Part shown: piece after piece, positions 23,014-34,265 of the stretch | Position numbering within the stretch: position 1 is the stretch's first letter | Layout: each line of letters opens with the position of its first letter | Source of the DNA: Pseudovirgaria hyperparasitica | Lineage: Eukaryota > Ascomycota > Dothideomycetes > Acrospermales > Acrospermaceae | NCBI RefSeq assembly: GCF_010093815.1 | Contig: NW_022985552.1 | Location: 1,473,943-1,537,942 of the forward strand | Direction: 5' to 3' | DNA length: 64,000 bases | Notes under the pieces: model-generated | The model's database searches: none | Told to the model about the DNA's origin: nothing | What the model saw: the letters and a program-made list of their open reading frames with translations, nothing else | Position numbers and translations under genes: made by a program

Positions 23014-23712
23014 AATCGGTGAGAGAGACTCGCGGGAGATACGAAACTCTAGGTATCAAAAGGATAAAAGGCCTGAATGTAATGTGCTATGTGCTTATGA
23101 ACCCTTACGAACACAGAAAAGCCTAAGTACATGCAATCTTGTGAAGGTATAGCATGAATATTGCAATGGCTATAATGAATAGTTGAAAAAGAAAGACTGA
23201 GTGGAGATGAAGAATGAGGTTATTAGGATCACTTTTTGTCGCGTGCTGCTTCTACCAGTGAGGCTTCTGCCTTGCTCGCCAGCACTGCCTGCATATGCAG
23301 GCTGCAGCCTAGACGTCGCCATTAGGCAGCCAATGAAGGTATCCGGTCATCACTGTTGTCATGAGAAGATGCTCTGCAGACCTATGGATCCCTCATGCAG
23401 TACTGCTATAAGAAAGCCTCAGTATTGCTCGACCTCGTCGAATAAAGTATATAGCATGCCATATTTGCGGGGATTATGTGCAGGAATCCATCCATTGTGG
23501 CGCAGCATCTTCAGTACCCGAAGATGACTAGCGTACTTTTGCTGACATATTCTGGCTGAGATCTATTCGATGCCTATCACCAAAGATCGCTCACATTCCT
23601 TTTGCTCTACCACAAGCCGTCGTATCTCGCTTTGGTGTTATGTAATCTCTCCAAATCTCATATCAGATGACTCCAGGCCTCGCCAGGGCCTAGAAACCTC
23701 TACCACAGGCAA
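23014..23712. other. Shared divergent promoter region, BCS1-like / HET
   Basis: 699 bp between divergent starts. No supported gene; it probably serves both genes. Confidence 0.5.
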
Positions 23713-25702
23713 ATGGACGGCAATAACTTGACCAAAGATCTTGTTCCCAGAACGTCCGTGCTTCGGGGGTCACACATAATCTGCCTTTGTCTCCTTGTCA
23801 ATCAAGTATGGAAAAGTCTCCACAGTTCGGGCAAGCTTTACGACACAATGGCATGCCGATTGAAGCAACTTGTGGAATGTATGCGGCAAGGCTGTACATT
23901 ATGCAGCTTGGTCCTGGACGACAGCAGGCAACAACAAGATGACTTTTTGAGTGTCATAAACAGTGATCAGAGACCCCTGTCACTATCACTACGTGTCCAC
24001 TCACAAAAAGTAGTCCTCAATTATTCGGTGGTGGGAATCACTGATTCTATTACAGTAACATTGGCACAAGTATATTATAGCACATGTAAGTCATTTACTG
24101 CAGTCGTACAAAGTATCTTAATTTCAAGAAGGTCTTACACAACGTTCCATGTCAACATCTTCAACATCTTCAACATCTTTCGATAATCCTAGCACCTGGT
24201 CGAAAGCCCGGGATTGGCTCGAAACCTGTGTGAAAAACCACACCGACTGTACCAAGTCCGATGTGGGGTCATTTCTGCCGCGTCGCCTCATAGACGTCGG
24301 ATCAGCGGATTGTGTCTTGCGTCCAAGGCTTTGCCTGTCAGAGAACCTGCCTGCTACAACGTCTTATCTGACATTGTCTCATTGTTGGGGGTCAGAAGTC
24401 CCAGGAATACTCTCAACGGGTCTGCTTCCGCTTTACTTGACCTCAATTCTGACCGATACGATTCCTGAAAAGTTTGTGCAAGCTATGGAGTGTACCAGGA
24501 AGCTCGGGTATAGATACATCTGGATAGACTGCCTCTGTATCTTGCAAGATTCCCCCGATGATTGGGCTGAACAATCTGCAGAAATGGACAAGGTATATGA
24601 AAACTCTGTTTGCAATATTGCTGCAAACAACAGTGATAGTTGGAGGACGCCCTTGTTCCTTGGCAGAGATCCATCTGTGGGTAACCTGACTGTGCTAGCG
24701 TTACCAGGTCGCGTCGTTCCAGACAACATGGAATACTTCGTATGCCTTCCAAGGATGTGGCGTCGTAACTTCTCAGACAGTCCCTTGTTTCAAAGAGCTT
24801 GGGTAGTGCAAGAACTTGCATTGTCCCCAAGAAGTCTTCATTTCTGTACGGGGCAGATGTGGTGGGACTGCAAGACTCACACAGTATGCGAATCAGAATC
24901 GTGGTACGGCTTGCGACGAGTTGATGATATATGGCAATCATTATCTCCTCGCTTGAAACTATCCGAATCTTCTAACAAGAGTCGCGTTTGGGAGCGTATA
25001 GTCTGCAGATACACGGCAGCTCAATTAACATATGAATGCAAAGACAAGCTTGTTGCGCTCTCAGCTTTGGCTAGACGAATGGGCGAGGCTACCGACTACT
25101 TAGCCGGTCTTTGGAAATGGGACCTCCCCAGAGCCCTACTTTGGCATATAGAGTCTCACGATCAGACACCACTGGCATCCGGTGCGCCCAGCTGGTCTTG
25201 GGCTTCCGTAAAGGGTCGCATGCCGCCCAGTCTCCATCGTCGTCCTTATAAATATAATGCTAAGGTACTATCCGCCAGCACCGACAAGACATCTGAAGAC
25301 CCGTTTGGCACAGTTTCTGGAGGCGAGATTGTACTCGAAGGTCTCTTCGTGCACGAGTCGCGACCTGACGAACTTTGCCGTCGTGGGCAGCATCAGACAG
25401 TAAGCTGGGAGCCCCTCTCGGATGAATATCAGTTCGTCATTGGTGGGAGCACCAATCATGGACCTTGGGGACTAATACTACGACCGACCGGAGATAAAGG
25501 TCAGTTCACAAGGGTCGGTGTGTATTACAGGACTCTTGTCCACCCTCCGGCTCGTACAGGCGGTTGGAATCGTAATGATTACGATAAGCAGTTCAACGAA
25601 TACGCTGCAAGATGCCACGCATTTGTCCAGACATGCGACCCAAATCTGTACCTCAGGAAAAGCGATCGCTATCCAGGGTATGTTGTAATCAGCATCGTGT
25701 AG
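23713..25702 (+). CDS. HET-domain protein (heterokaryon incompatibility type)
   Basis: Exon 1 is 23713-24085 and exon 2 24132-25702. The 46-nt intron (GTAAGT...TTCAAGAAG) is the only acceptor choice that keeps frame without creating a stop. Length is 647 aa. The N-terminal region has the spaced cysteines common in this family (MRQGCTLCSLVL). The HET domain spans ~190-350, with YLTLSHCWG, RYIWIDCLCILQDS and QRAWVVQELALSPR in the canonical order. The family C-terminal part follows (GAPSWSWASVKG). HET domains trigger cell death after non-self contact in several fungi. This member has no STAND or sensor domain attached and may need a partner. The gene is intact, unlike the NLR 10 kb upstream. The start could also be an internal Met at about 23848. 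Confidence 0.88.
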
Positions 25703-27290
25703 TCAACTTGCCTTGAGATGGTCAACTTGGACAACACTGTTGTAGTATTCCGCGTGCTTGCTAGTACCCGGCGATTCGAGGCACTCTTTTGAAGATCAAA
25801 ATGTCTTTTTGAGTTGAGACTGTGCTGAGAGACCATATGCTCAATGATCTTAAAGATCGCGCTCCATCCGACATGCGAACTGCATCGAACCCCTCCCAAA
25901 AGAGAAAAGGCTGTTCGTATTACAGCCTACGTCTACCAGAGGCCACCCGAAGGTCCGCGGTACCCGATATGATGATAGCTCTCTGGCCCCTATTTTCTTG
26001 GTACGCCTTGAGGGACGCAATATCCAGACGATCAACGATCATGTCCAGCAACCTCTTACGGTTCTCGTAGCAACAAGAAAACAGCAGGCCGTGTACCGTT
26101 CTGGAAGATGCGTGATCCAAACTATCAGCTAGGTGGAGCTCGTGGCAGGTTTGGCGCTGCTACTCCGAGATGTGTTTCTTTTGCCGTTGGCTTTGGGTCC
26201 TGTAGAAACATGAAGCTAATGGGCTTGTACGAATTCCACTGCAAATGTTGCGCTATCCCGCTTGTTCCGGTCACAACATACTCTTCCAGATCATTGTCTT
26301 TATTGTTCCTACTCGCTTCGAGAAGAAGGAGCGTGTCCATCCGAAAACTGTGGCCATTCCTCCGTCTTCTTAATTTTTGCGGAAGGGACCAAGAGCGGCG
26401 ACTACGACTCCGTTCGACTAGAGTCCCGACACGTTGTCCCTAAGCATGTCTTCAGCTTCAGTTACGCGGAGTTGATCGGTTTCGTTGGCCTCTATTACAA
26501 CCCCGTTGTCTATCGGCCGGAAGCTTGAGACGCTGTCATAAACCGCACTATCGACTAGTAATGGCGGTAGTGTATTTGATTCCGCTAGCGGTAACGAAAT
26601 ATACTTTGAGCAGTACAATGCTATCACACCGCGCGACGATCAATCTGAAGGGGAGAGTTCGCGTTCGACATCTAGTGTCCTCAAGTCGGCGCACCAGGGG
26701 TCACCGCATACTCCGGCACGTTTGAGATATTATAGGTCGCCAGCACTGGTGGCCGCGACAGTCCGTGAGGTTCTAGGCCCTGGTGAGATTCCACTATGGA
26801 ACTTGGCAATTGGTCGAATTGTCGATATTGACCCTGTTTGTCCGAGTCGCACCGAATCCTATTACAGTCTCCCTAGTCCTACCACTATCATTTCCAAGCA
26901 ACTGGTATTTGTACACGACTCAATGTATGACTATCTCGAGCTGTATTCAATCCCTGTCAACAGCGGCCTTGATACAAGCAGTGAGGTTGCAAGAGCAAAT
27001 GCCGCCTGATTTGTGCCTTAGTGCCTTATGCACGGCCCCAGCGTTCGCATTGTTTGTTTTTGTCAACACTAATCAATGTTTCCAAGGTTGTTCACTACGA
27101 TATTAGTGGACCGTAAAACTGTACGGTACATCTACAAACGCTCCATAGCTGTGCGACCACTTGCTACCGACTCACCTCCATAGTAGTCTAGCTAATCCAC
27201 CCGTTGAGGTATCATTCACAATCACATTCACGTTCCTAGAAAACATCAGCACGCACCCGCAGCGCAAACTTATCGAAGATACCAATTACG
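25703..27290. other. Gene-poor region
   Basis: 1.6 kb with overlapping short frames on both strands, none convincing. Minus-strand frames between 26627 and 25920 have fairly protein-like composition but could not be joined by splice sites into one model. Confidence 0.45.
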
Positions 27291-28569
27291 ATGTCGACGC
27301 AGAATTCTAGTGATACCCTAGCCAAGCTGGCAACCAGAACAGGGCCTCAGCTCGTACTTCAATCTTCCCTTCTTCTACGTGTCGTTCCAGACTTACGCGC
27401 CACATCCGTAAGTGAGCTTGGAAATGTCATTTCTCGACTATGCGGTCTGCTATGTCTTTGCAGGCCTTATGAGAATATGGCTCCGATCCCTGGGAGTTAT
27501 TTTGGCGCCCAGGACGTCTTCAGCGATGTGCTGACTGGCTGTAATGATGTCTTCCATGGGTTGAAGGCAGTGCTGAGGGCACTGGAGCAAAGTACGGCTG
27601 GTGTTGGATTGAAAAGAGAGAAAACCTTGAGTCAAGAGGAGAAGCACCAGCTGAAGCACGCACTCAGGGAACTGGGGAAGTATGAGTTGAGCGTGGAGCT
27701 GTTCATTTGCGAAGCGAAGGTTGCTGAGTTGGAAGATGGCTGTGATCGGTAGGTTACATTTGCTTGAAGACACGCGCGATGCTGATTCGTAGTCTAGCTC
27801 AAAGTACTCTGCTATGAGGCCGTTGAAGACCGCAATCAAGACTTTGGAGTCTCAGCTCAATACCTACCGGGACAAGGAGATACCTACCAACCACTGTGTG
27901 CAGACCTCTCCTTCGTCCCCAACTTACACAGACTTGAGACGCAGCAAACCTTCAGCCCCGCTAGCATCGGCTTCTGGCAGTGATAACCCATTCCTCCGAC
28001 CTAGCCACAACGATTGGACACCTCCCAATTCCGACAGACCGCAATCGACGTTCACTGAAGACATAGTCCGCGAGACCCAGCCATCTCTGCAGCACACACC
28101 AAGCCCCAAAACATGCTTTGTTTCGGGAATCCCAAAACAGTTCCGCTCCTCTGATATGCCTCTCAAGCTCCCGAAAGCCAACGCAAGTTGCGGAATAATT
28201 CCTACGAAATCGGATTCAGAGCCGGCTCGGCAACCCCCACCTGCAACTCCAATAAGATACGGCTCAGCATCGTTCATTCAACCATCGCCGACCCCGTGGG
28301 GTAAACTTCCGAAGCCAATTTCCGTCAGCGGGCCTAATCCATTCCTGGCATATGCGAACGCGCACGAAGGCTCGAATAAGGCAAGGGTGTTTCTCTCTCC
28401 TGCTAAGATGCAGATACCAAAATTTGCCGAAAGGGATGGAACGAAAGAGCAAATGTCTTGCCAGGATCCTGCTGTGGGTAGGATAAGCACTGGGGACGAA
28501 GTGAGCGCCGCTGGTGACGAGACTTTTGCTGATGGAGGAACGGAGTACCACGATGCTGAAGACAGATGA
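27291..28569 (+). CDS. Hypothetical protein: helical N-terminus, disordered Pro/Ser-rich C-terminus
   Basis: Exon 1 is 27291-27748, the intron 27749-27797 (GTAGGT...TAGTCTAG) and exon 2 27798-28569, giving 409 aa. The junction joins EDGCDR to SKYSAMRPLK in one continuous helical segment. Residues 1-200 are helix-rich with a heptad-like hydrophobic pattern, including two Cys-containing turns (LCGLLCLCRP). The rest is low-complexity, rich in Pro, Ser and Thr. I do not recognise a family. The helical N-terminus superficially resembles N-terminal regions of fungal signalling or STAND proteins, which is only an impression. Confidence 0.7.
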
Positions 28570-28985
28570 ACTTACGAAGTAAGCAGTTCATGAGGAGCCA
28601 GATAAAGGTAATGCAAGAAGTGTTTCTCATAAATGGCGATATGCGAGGGTGTAAGGAGTGACGGACAGGTGTTTCGGTATCAGAGAGACGCCAGTATCAA
28701 GAACTGTACCATTGAACTGCGTAAGACGGAGGAATTAACGGTTTAAGCGAACGATCAATGTTCTAGACATACCTAAAGTCGTATTTTGAACAGCCATGCT
28801 TTCGCATGTCATTCGTGTCCTAGCATATGGTAGATAGATCAAAGAGAGTTATGACTTATGAGACAGAGAGATAGTCTTGTCTCAATGGCGCTAGTCCCAA
28901 AATGCTTAGCCAGAACTGTTCTGCATATCAAGCACATATCAACCTCCACCCATCCCAGTCCAACCCCAAAACACCGCCCACCACC
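28570..28985. other. Intergenic region upstream of CTF8
   Basis: 416 bp. An in-frame Met at 28902 could extend CTF8 by 28 residues, but that stretch is Pro/Ser-rich and unlike the family. Nothing else is seen. Confidence 0.5.
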
Positions 28986-29423
28986 ATGCCCTCTATCCCC
29001 TTACACCTCAGCCCAGCAGAGCGCGATCCACAAACGTCTCCCAACCCACTCCCAGGGCTCCTGCACACGCCCTCCGGCCTCGCCATCCTCGAGATCCAAG
29101 GCGTCATCCACGCCGACACCGCACCCATCGCCGGCGACAGCAACATACCCACGCAGACGCCCATCGGCGAGCTCGTCTTCCCGCTCTACGATGCCACGGC
29201 ACCTGCCGATAACACGGCGTGGATGAAGCGGGTCTATCTGTACGTGGGCAGGCACCAGCGCATGACGGGCGAGGTCAGGAAGTTGGTGAAGCCGTACGGT
29301 GTGGTTAGGCGGAGGCAGGGCACTGTGGATGGGGCTGAGGAGCTGGAGGTGGTGGAGGTGGTTCTGTTTAAGGTTGTGTTTTCGTCGAGGCCGGAGCCCG
29401 TTGGGGATGCGGAGATGGGTTGA
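28986..29423 (+). CDS. CTF8: CTF8, subunit of the alternative RFC clamp loader
   Basis: Small subunit of the CTF18-CTF8-DCC1 RFC-like complex that loads PCNA at forks and supports sister-chromatid cohesion. Single exon of 145 aa, close to the family size. Family motifs are LPGLLHTPSGLAILEIQGVI, PIGELVFPLYD, WMKRVYLYVGRHQRMTGEVR and the terminal VVLFKVVFSSRPEPV. I chose the Met at 28986 because it has a good CACC context and sits close to the conserved core. An upstream in-frame Met at 28902 is possible. Convergent with the SRA gene. Confidence 0.9.
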   Translation: MPSIPLHLSPAERDPQTSPNPLPGLLHTPSGLAILEIQGVIHADTAPIAGDSNIPTQTPIGELVFPLYDATAPADNTAWMKRVYLYVGRHQRMTGEVRKLVKPYGVVRRRQGTVDGAEELEVVEVVLFKVVFSSRPEPVGDAEMG

Positions 29424-30247
29424 GATTGTTTTGGAGGGAGGGGGTGTTTGCGAGATGGTGGGCTTCTCTTGGATGGCCTCTTATGTGGAAAGCTGGATGG
29501 GCTGCTTTGCGATCGTGTGTGCAGTATAGGGGATCTGGTCGGCTTTAACGCTGAGGTGGCCCTTGCTGCTATTCACAAGACGCTGTTTCTGAAGCACAAT
29601 TCTGCTATACCCCGACCCGACCCGACCCCACCTGGAAAAGCATAAGCATTTCATGACATCCCGAAGTCAATGAACATCCTCCTTACAAACACCACGCGAA
29701 CGACTCCATTTTCATGGCTCCTCACATACCATCACGTGCCGGATCTCTAATATATCACATGAACGTTACGTCTTACTCGACTCCGCTCTTCGAGCAAATA
29801 TTCACACAACCACATTCCCCGTCTCCACACTGCGTCATCTCACAAACTGTCTACTAGCGAAGGATCGCGGCCGATACGCCACCATCACGGCTCGAACGCG
29901 CTATGATTTGTGCATTGCGCTCGATACGGAGCTCATACCCTTCTGAAAGTACGAAAATTCGGGGATGTGCGATTGAATGTCAGGTGGTGAGACAAGAGAT
30001 GGGACGGGACGTGATTCAACTTAGGTTTGACATCAGGTCCGGCCACAGCTGAATATCTGGGCGCGGTATTTGTAGCTTGGGTAATGAGTTACGCCTGACG
30101 AGGGGGTTTCTGGGCCTATTGCATACCACAACATGCTATCCTCCACGTCACTGATGGGTCTATCCCAATTTCAGACTACGCTGCGTATGAGTCCTATGCT
30201 CGTCGCTTCAATACACAATTTTTCCATCACAGTATCATCCCATCGGC
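29424..30247. other. 3'-3' intergenic region
   Basis: 824 bp between convergent CTF8 and the SRA gene. A short CCCGA repeat lies near 29611-29628. No supported gene. Confidence 0.5.
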
Positions 30248-31454
30248 CTAGTAGTCGTAGTACAGCGCCTCATAATCTCTCTGCTCCTGCACAGTCGGAC
30301 GCGTATAGTCGATCGGGTCCTGATTCTCCGACCGCACCAGCTTGAACTGCTCATACGCACCACCCAGATGATTCGTCTTGATCGTCGAGCCCTCAACACG
30401 ATACCTGCATACGCAAATTAGCCCAACACGACCGCCAAACACAAGAAAAGAATACTCACAACCCATCATACCGCATCCCACACACCGGCTTCGGCGCCAC
30501 ACCACCCGTCGCCCCACTCGCCCTCAACACCCGCACCGCCTGTCCCGTCTCTACACTCCTCCTCAGCGCATTCGTCCCGCCCGTCTCCCGCGGCACACTA
30601 CCCAGATTAACATGACTACCACTGCCCGAATACCACAGCACATCGCCGAGATCACGGTCAAAATCCTCATACACGCTGCCGCCCTTGACAACGACGCTGT
30701 ACGCCCCACTAGGTCCGATATCGATGCCGGCCATGAGCGGGCCGTGGGCGCCGCGCAGAGCCGCGACGCGTTGCATCGGGAACCATGCGCCGATGCGCAG
30801 GCCGTTGTGGCCGTAGATTTTGCAGAAGCGCGGCGTGTAGGACGGGTCGGTGATGTAGGCGCGGCGGCCGCTGGATTTGTCGACGAGGAGGCCGTGCATG
30901 ATGCCGTTGTGGCCGTAGATGGGGTGGGTTGGGGGTGGTTTGCGGAGGACGAGGCCGTGGGTGCGTTTGTAGGGTTTGCGAGGGCCGGATCGGGCGGGGG
31001 AGAGAGGTGTGGTGGTTCCGGGGGAGGAATCGTCGGGGTCGAGGTCGAGGTCGAGGTCTGGGTCGGAGGGAGTGTTTGTGGCGGCGAGGAGGGCGCGTTC
31101 TTCGGCTTCGGAGTTCCATTTTTGGAGGAGGTATTGGGCGAGGTCTTTGTGTTCGGCGCGGGCGGGTAGGGATTGGATGAGTTCCATGCCGCGGACCATG
31201 AGGGTTTTCTTGAGGAGGTCTGGGGTCATGTTCACGATCTTCAGGCCGAGCAGACCGGCGGTGATTTCGTTCAGGAAGGACGGTTCGATGGGCTGCTTGT
31301 TGCGTGTTCGGAGTGCTGCTACTTGGATGCGCATTTTGCGGAAGATGGTGAGTTCTTTTTCGAGGGCGATGGGGTCGTCAGGCCAGACGAATGCAGACAC
31401 TTCGGCGTCTTCGTAGCCGTCGAAGTGGAGGCCGTCTTTGTCTGCTCCGGCCAT
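30248..31454 (-). CDS. SRA/YDG-domain protein (stand-alone)
   Basis: Exon 1 is 31454-30460, the intron 30459-30405 (GTGAGT...TATGCAG) and exon 2 30404-30248, giving 383 aa. Residues 1-165 are helical then acidic and disordered (a DLDLDLDPDD run). The C-terminal ~180 residues are an SRA/YDG domain: YGHNGIMHGLLVDK, IGAWFPMQRVAALRGAHGPL, IDIGPSGAYSVVVKGG, FDRDLGDVLWYSGSG and the GMRYDG-LYRV motif, whose last part spans the intron. SRA domains flip and read 5-methylcytosine in DNA (UHRF1, SUVH proteins). Here there is no RING, PHD or SET domain. Probably a nuclear DNA-binding protein. Function in fungi is largely unknown. Confidence 0.88.
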
Positions 31455-33255
31455 TTTATGGGCTGATTGGTTTCTCTATTGAGGTAATTGACTTGAGATA
31501 GATACGATGAGGATCTGGATGTGAACCAATTATGCAATCGTCGCGGCGTCTCTTTGGTGAGACTCTTTCAAGACCCGAATGATGAAATGAACTCAATCAA
31601 TTGCCGCTTCAGAAGCAGAGACTGTAGAGCTTTCGATCATATAGACACGAAGTGGCAGACTGACCGGTGATACCTTGTTGGCGCCGTGGCGGTGGGATAC
31701 ACGTGCTCAATACGATATAGAAGGCTGCCTATTCAGCAGTGTACACGTGATGTGATGACTCTGCAAAGTGAATTGCGCCTGTTTGTGGAGGCGCCAGCCA
31801 AGTAAACAAGCGACTCACGGAGCCGGCTCCTAGATCGTGAAGAAACAAGGTGCTCATTAGCCACATCACCGGGCCAGAGTTCTTCACAACTTCACTTTTC
31901 CTCTCCTGGACTAGTTGGATGGCTAGCTATAGCGTCACATTATGTCCACATTTTCAAGACGCGAACCTTGGGACACCATAAAGCCGGCATTACGATGGAC
32001 TGCGTGCTCTAGTTGTTTTATAGAGCTATAAGAAAGGGGGGCCTGCGACCAGTGTTTTATGAACGACATGGTGGACCAGTATTGAATGATGCAGCTGGTC
32101 AAAGTACCCATCGAAGCGACGCGACGCGATGTCAAATCTCATGCGAGCTCGGGTGGGTGCACTGCATGTCGAAAGCCAGCACGCTGAAACACGACCATCC
32201 TCCCAGAGCGGTATCAGGATGTAGCCACCGCGAGTACGAGGTCAGCATCGGGATATTGTGTTTTGTGGCTGCAAGCTGAGAGCCGAAAATAGCTTTGCCG
32301 CATGGACACGAGAGAGTGATATGGCTGACATTATATACATGCCAAGACGAAGTGCAGACTAGAACTATGTAAGTCCGAATAATACTGCGACGGCGCAGAG
32401 GCTTTGTTGCTTGTTTAGGGAATTGTCGCCATCTACGGTGCGGCCATGGTAGCACGACAGAGGCAGCACAAAGTCCGGACGTGTCGTACTGCATTGCGAA
32501 AGTCTGTGTTTAGTACTTCAGTCGGCGGCCGTTATTCATCCTGAAGGGCATTTGTCTCTCTTCAGTCGGTGTTCGATAGAGGCCACATCCATATCAATAT
32601 TTCTTTAGTCATCGCCGCGGCAGTCGTTACAATACACATCCACAACATAGAAGCTCGAGCTCGGCAGTGGATCGGCAGCTGGTGAGACGTCGCCGCATAA
32701 ACGCGAGGATGGAAGCAAGCACTGCATGATGGATCTCATGCAGGGGTCGAATGCCATATTTTCGCTCTCAGTCACTACCACTCTCGGGGCGACGCAGCAT
32801 CTCAAATGAATCATGTCTACATCTCTGGCACATGGCACATGGCGTATCCACACTAAACCGTAGTCTTTGTGAGTGGCGTACGAGTCGCGGCCCTCTGTCA
32901 CTGTGGTACTGGACTACTGGCTGAGTGGCTTGCGGGGCTGGGCCAGCTGTCGAACCGTCGGACGGCCGAATAGTTCTCCATCCATATGAAGCAGCACTTA
33001 TTTACCACTTGTTGGCTTGTTTACTGGTCAGCAGGGGTACATCGGAGGGTCCCACCCCGCAGATCAGTAGCATGGATCCATGGATCCGAGGGTGTTCCAG
33101 AAGATATCCATATAATATATATTATGTCTATAAACATAAACAACGGGCGGCATTCCCCCAAGTTTTTGCATTTCTCATTTCTTTCCTCCAAGAATCCCTC
33201 GACGACTTTGGACGAACTATTTTGAACACGATATAATACTACATAGATACTCACG
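31455..33255. other. Gene-poor intergenic region
   Basis: 1.8 kb between the divergent SRA gene and the peroxiredoxin-like gene. Only short, unsupported frames are seen. A very TA-rich stretch near 33110-33145 (ATATCCATATAATATATATT) may be promoter DNA for the gene at 33256. Confidence 0.45.
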
Positions 33256-34184
33256 ATGGTTAAGCTCAGAAAAGCACCGCCTCCTGGCTATTACACCTCC
33301 CAACACCACCGCAACAACAACAACGAATCACTCGCTTCGCCCATCAGCGTGAGCAGCAATGCCGATTCAGTGTTTTCACGGTATAGAGCGAATTCCGCGT
33401 CGACGGCTGGCACGGCGCCCTCTACAGCGCCGACCTCGCCGACGACCAACAACTCGTGCTCCCTAAATAATGATGCCTGGTTTGAGAGGTTCCACGATAG
33501 CACAGACGAGACCGACGAACTGCCATCGCACGACCAGCTTGACCTGGTCGGTGACATCCCGATATACGACTCTGAAGGCAACAGCAGATCGTTCAGGAGC
33601 CTGTATTCCGGCGAAAGCGTGATTGGAGAGCGGCAATTTGTAGTGTTCATACGGCATTTCTACTGCGGCGTGAGTCTCGATGCTATACCCTCATCCATCT
33701 CGAAACACAACTAATGCAAGCCTGGTTGATATAGGCATGTCAAGCCTACCTCAAAGCCCTCACCACGTCTATTGACCCGGCGACGTACTTCGGCATGGAC
33801 ACCCCCACGTCCATCGTTATCATCGGCTGCGGCTCGCCGTCGATGATCCAGCAATACAAGGACTTCACAGGCACGAACTTTCCCATCTTTGCAGAGCCCA
33901 CGCGGCGACTGTACAAGGGGCTCGGCATGTCCTGGACGCTCGACGCGGGCAAACAGCGCCCAGCGTACATGCAGGATATCAGCAAGCCCCAGTGGGTTGC
34001 CGGACAGATCAAGCAGATCAGGGGCGTCAAGGGCCTGCGCATGAAGCTAGCAGGTGGCAATCCGTTGCAGGTTGGGGGAGAGTTTCTGTTTAGTGAGGAA
34101 GGGGTTGTGTGGTGCCATCGTATGAAGAATTATAGAGGGCACGCGGAGGTAGAGACTGTACGGCGAGTGCTGGAGATCGACTGA
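33256..34184 (+). CDS. Peroxiredoxin-like AhpC/TSA family protein (AAED1/PRXL2 type)
   Basis: Exon 1 is 33256-33669, the intron 33670-33734 (GTGAGT...GATATAG) and exon 2 33735-34184, giving 287 aa. A disordered Ser/Asn/Thr-rich N-terminus (~1-90) precedes a thioredoxin-fold domain. The domain has VGDIPIYDSEGN, QFVVFIRHFYCG joined to ACQAYL, PTSIVIIGCGSP, YKDFTGTNFPIFAEPTRRLY, and a C-terminal VGGEFLFSEEGVVWCHRMKN. The splice junction falls inside the CGAC redox motif. The family is thought to have thiol antioxidant activity. A (GAT)21 tract follows 16 bp after the stop. Confidence 0.88.
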
Positions 34185-34198
34185 GTGAATGAGCGATA

Positions 34199-34200
<2 letters not shown>

Positions 34201-34263
<63 letters not shown>
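34201..34263. repeat. (GAT)21 microsatellite
   Basis: 63 bp of uninterrupted GAT triplets beginning 16 bp after the stop of the peroxiredoxin-like gene, hence probably in its 3' UTR. It has open frames coding runs of Met or, on the minus strand, Ile, Ser or His. These are artefacts. Confidence 0.95.

Positions 34264-34265
<2 letters not shown>

Noticed and set aside
25920-26627. Several minus-strand frames that look protein-like
   Set aside because: They are in different phases and no splice sites join them. No motif is recognisable. Kept only as a note in the gap entry.
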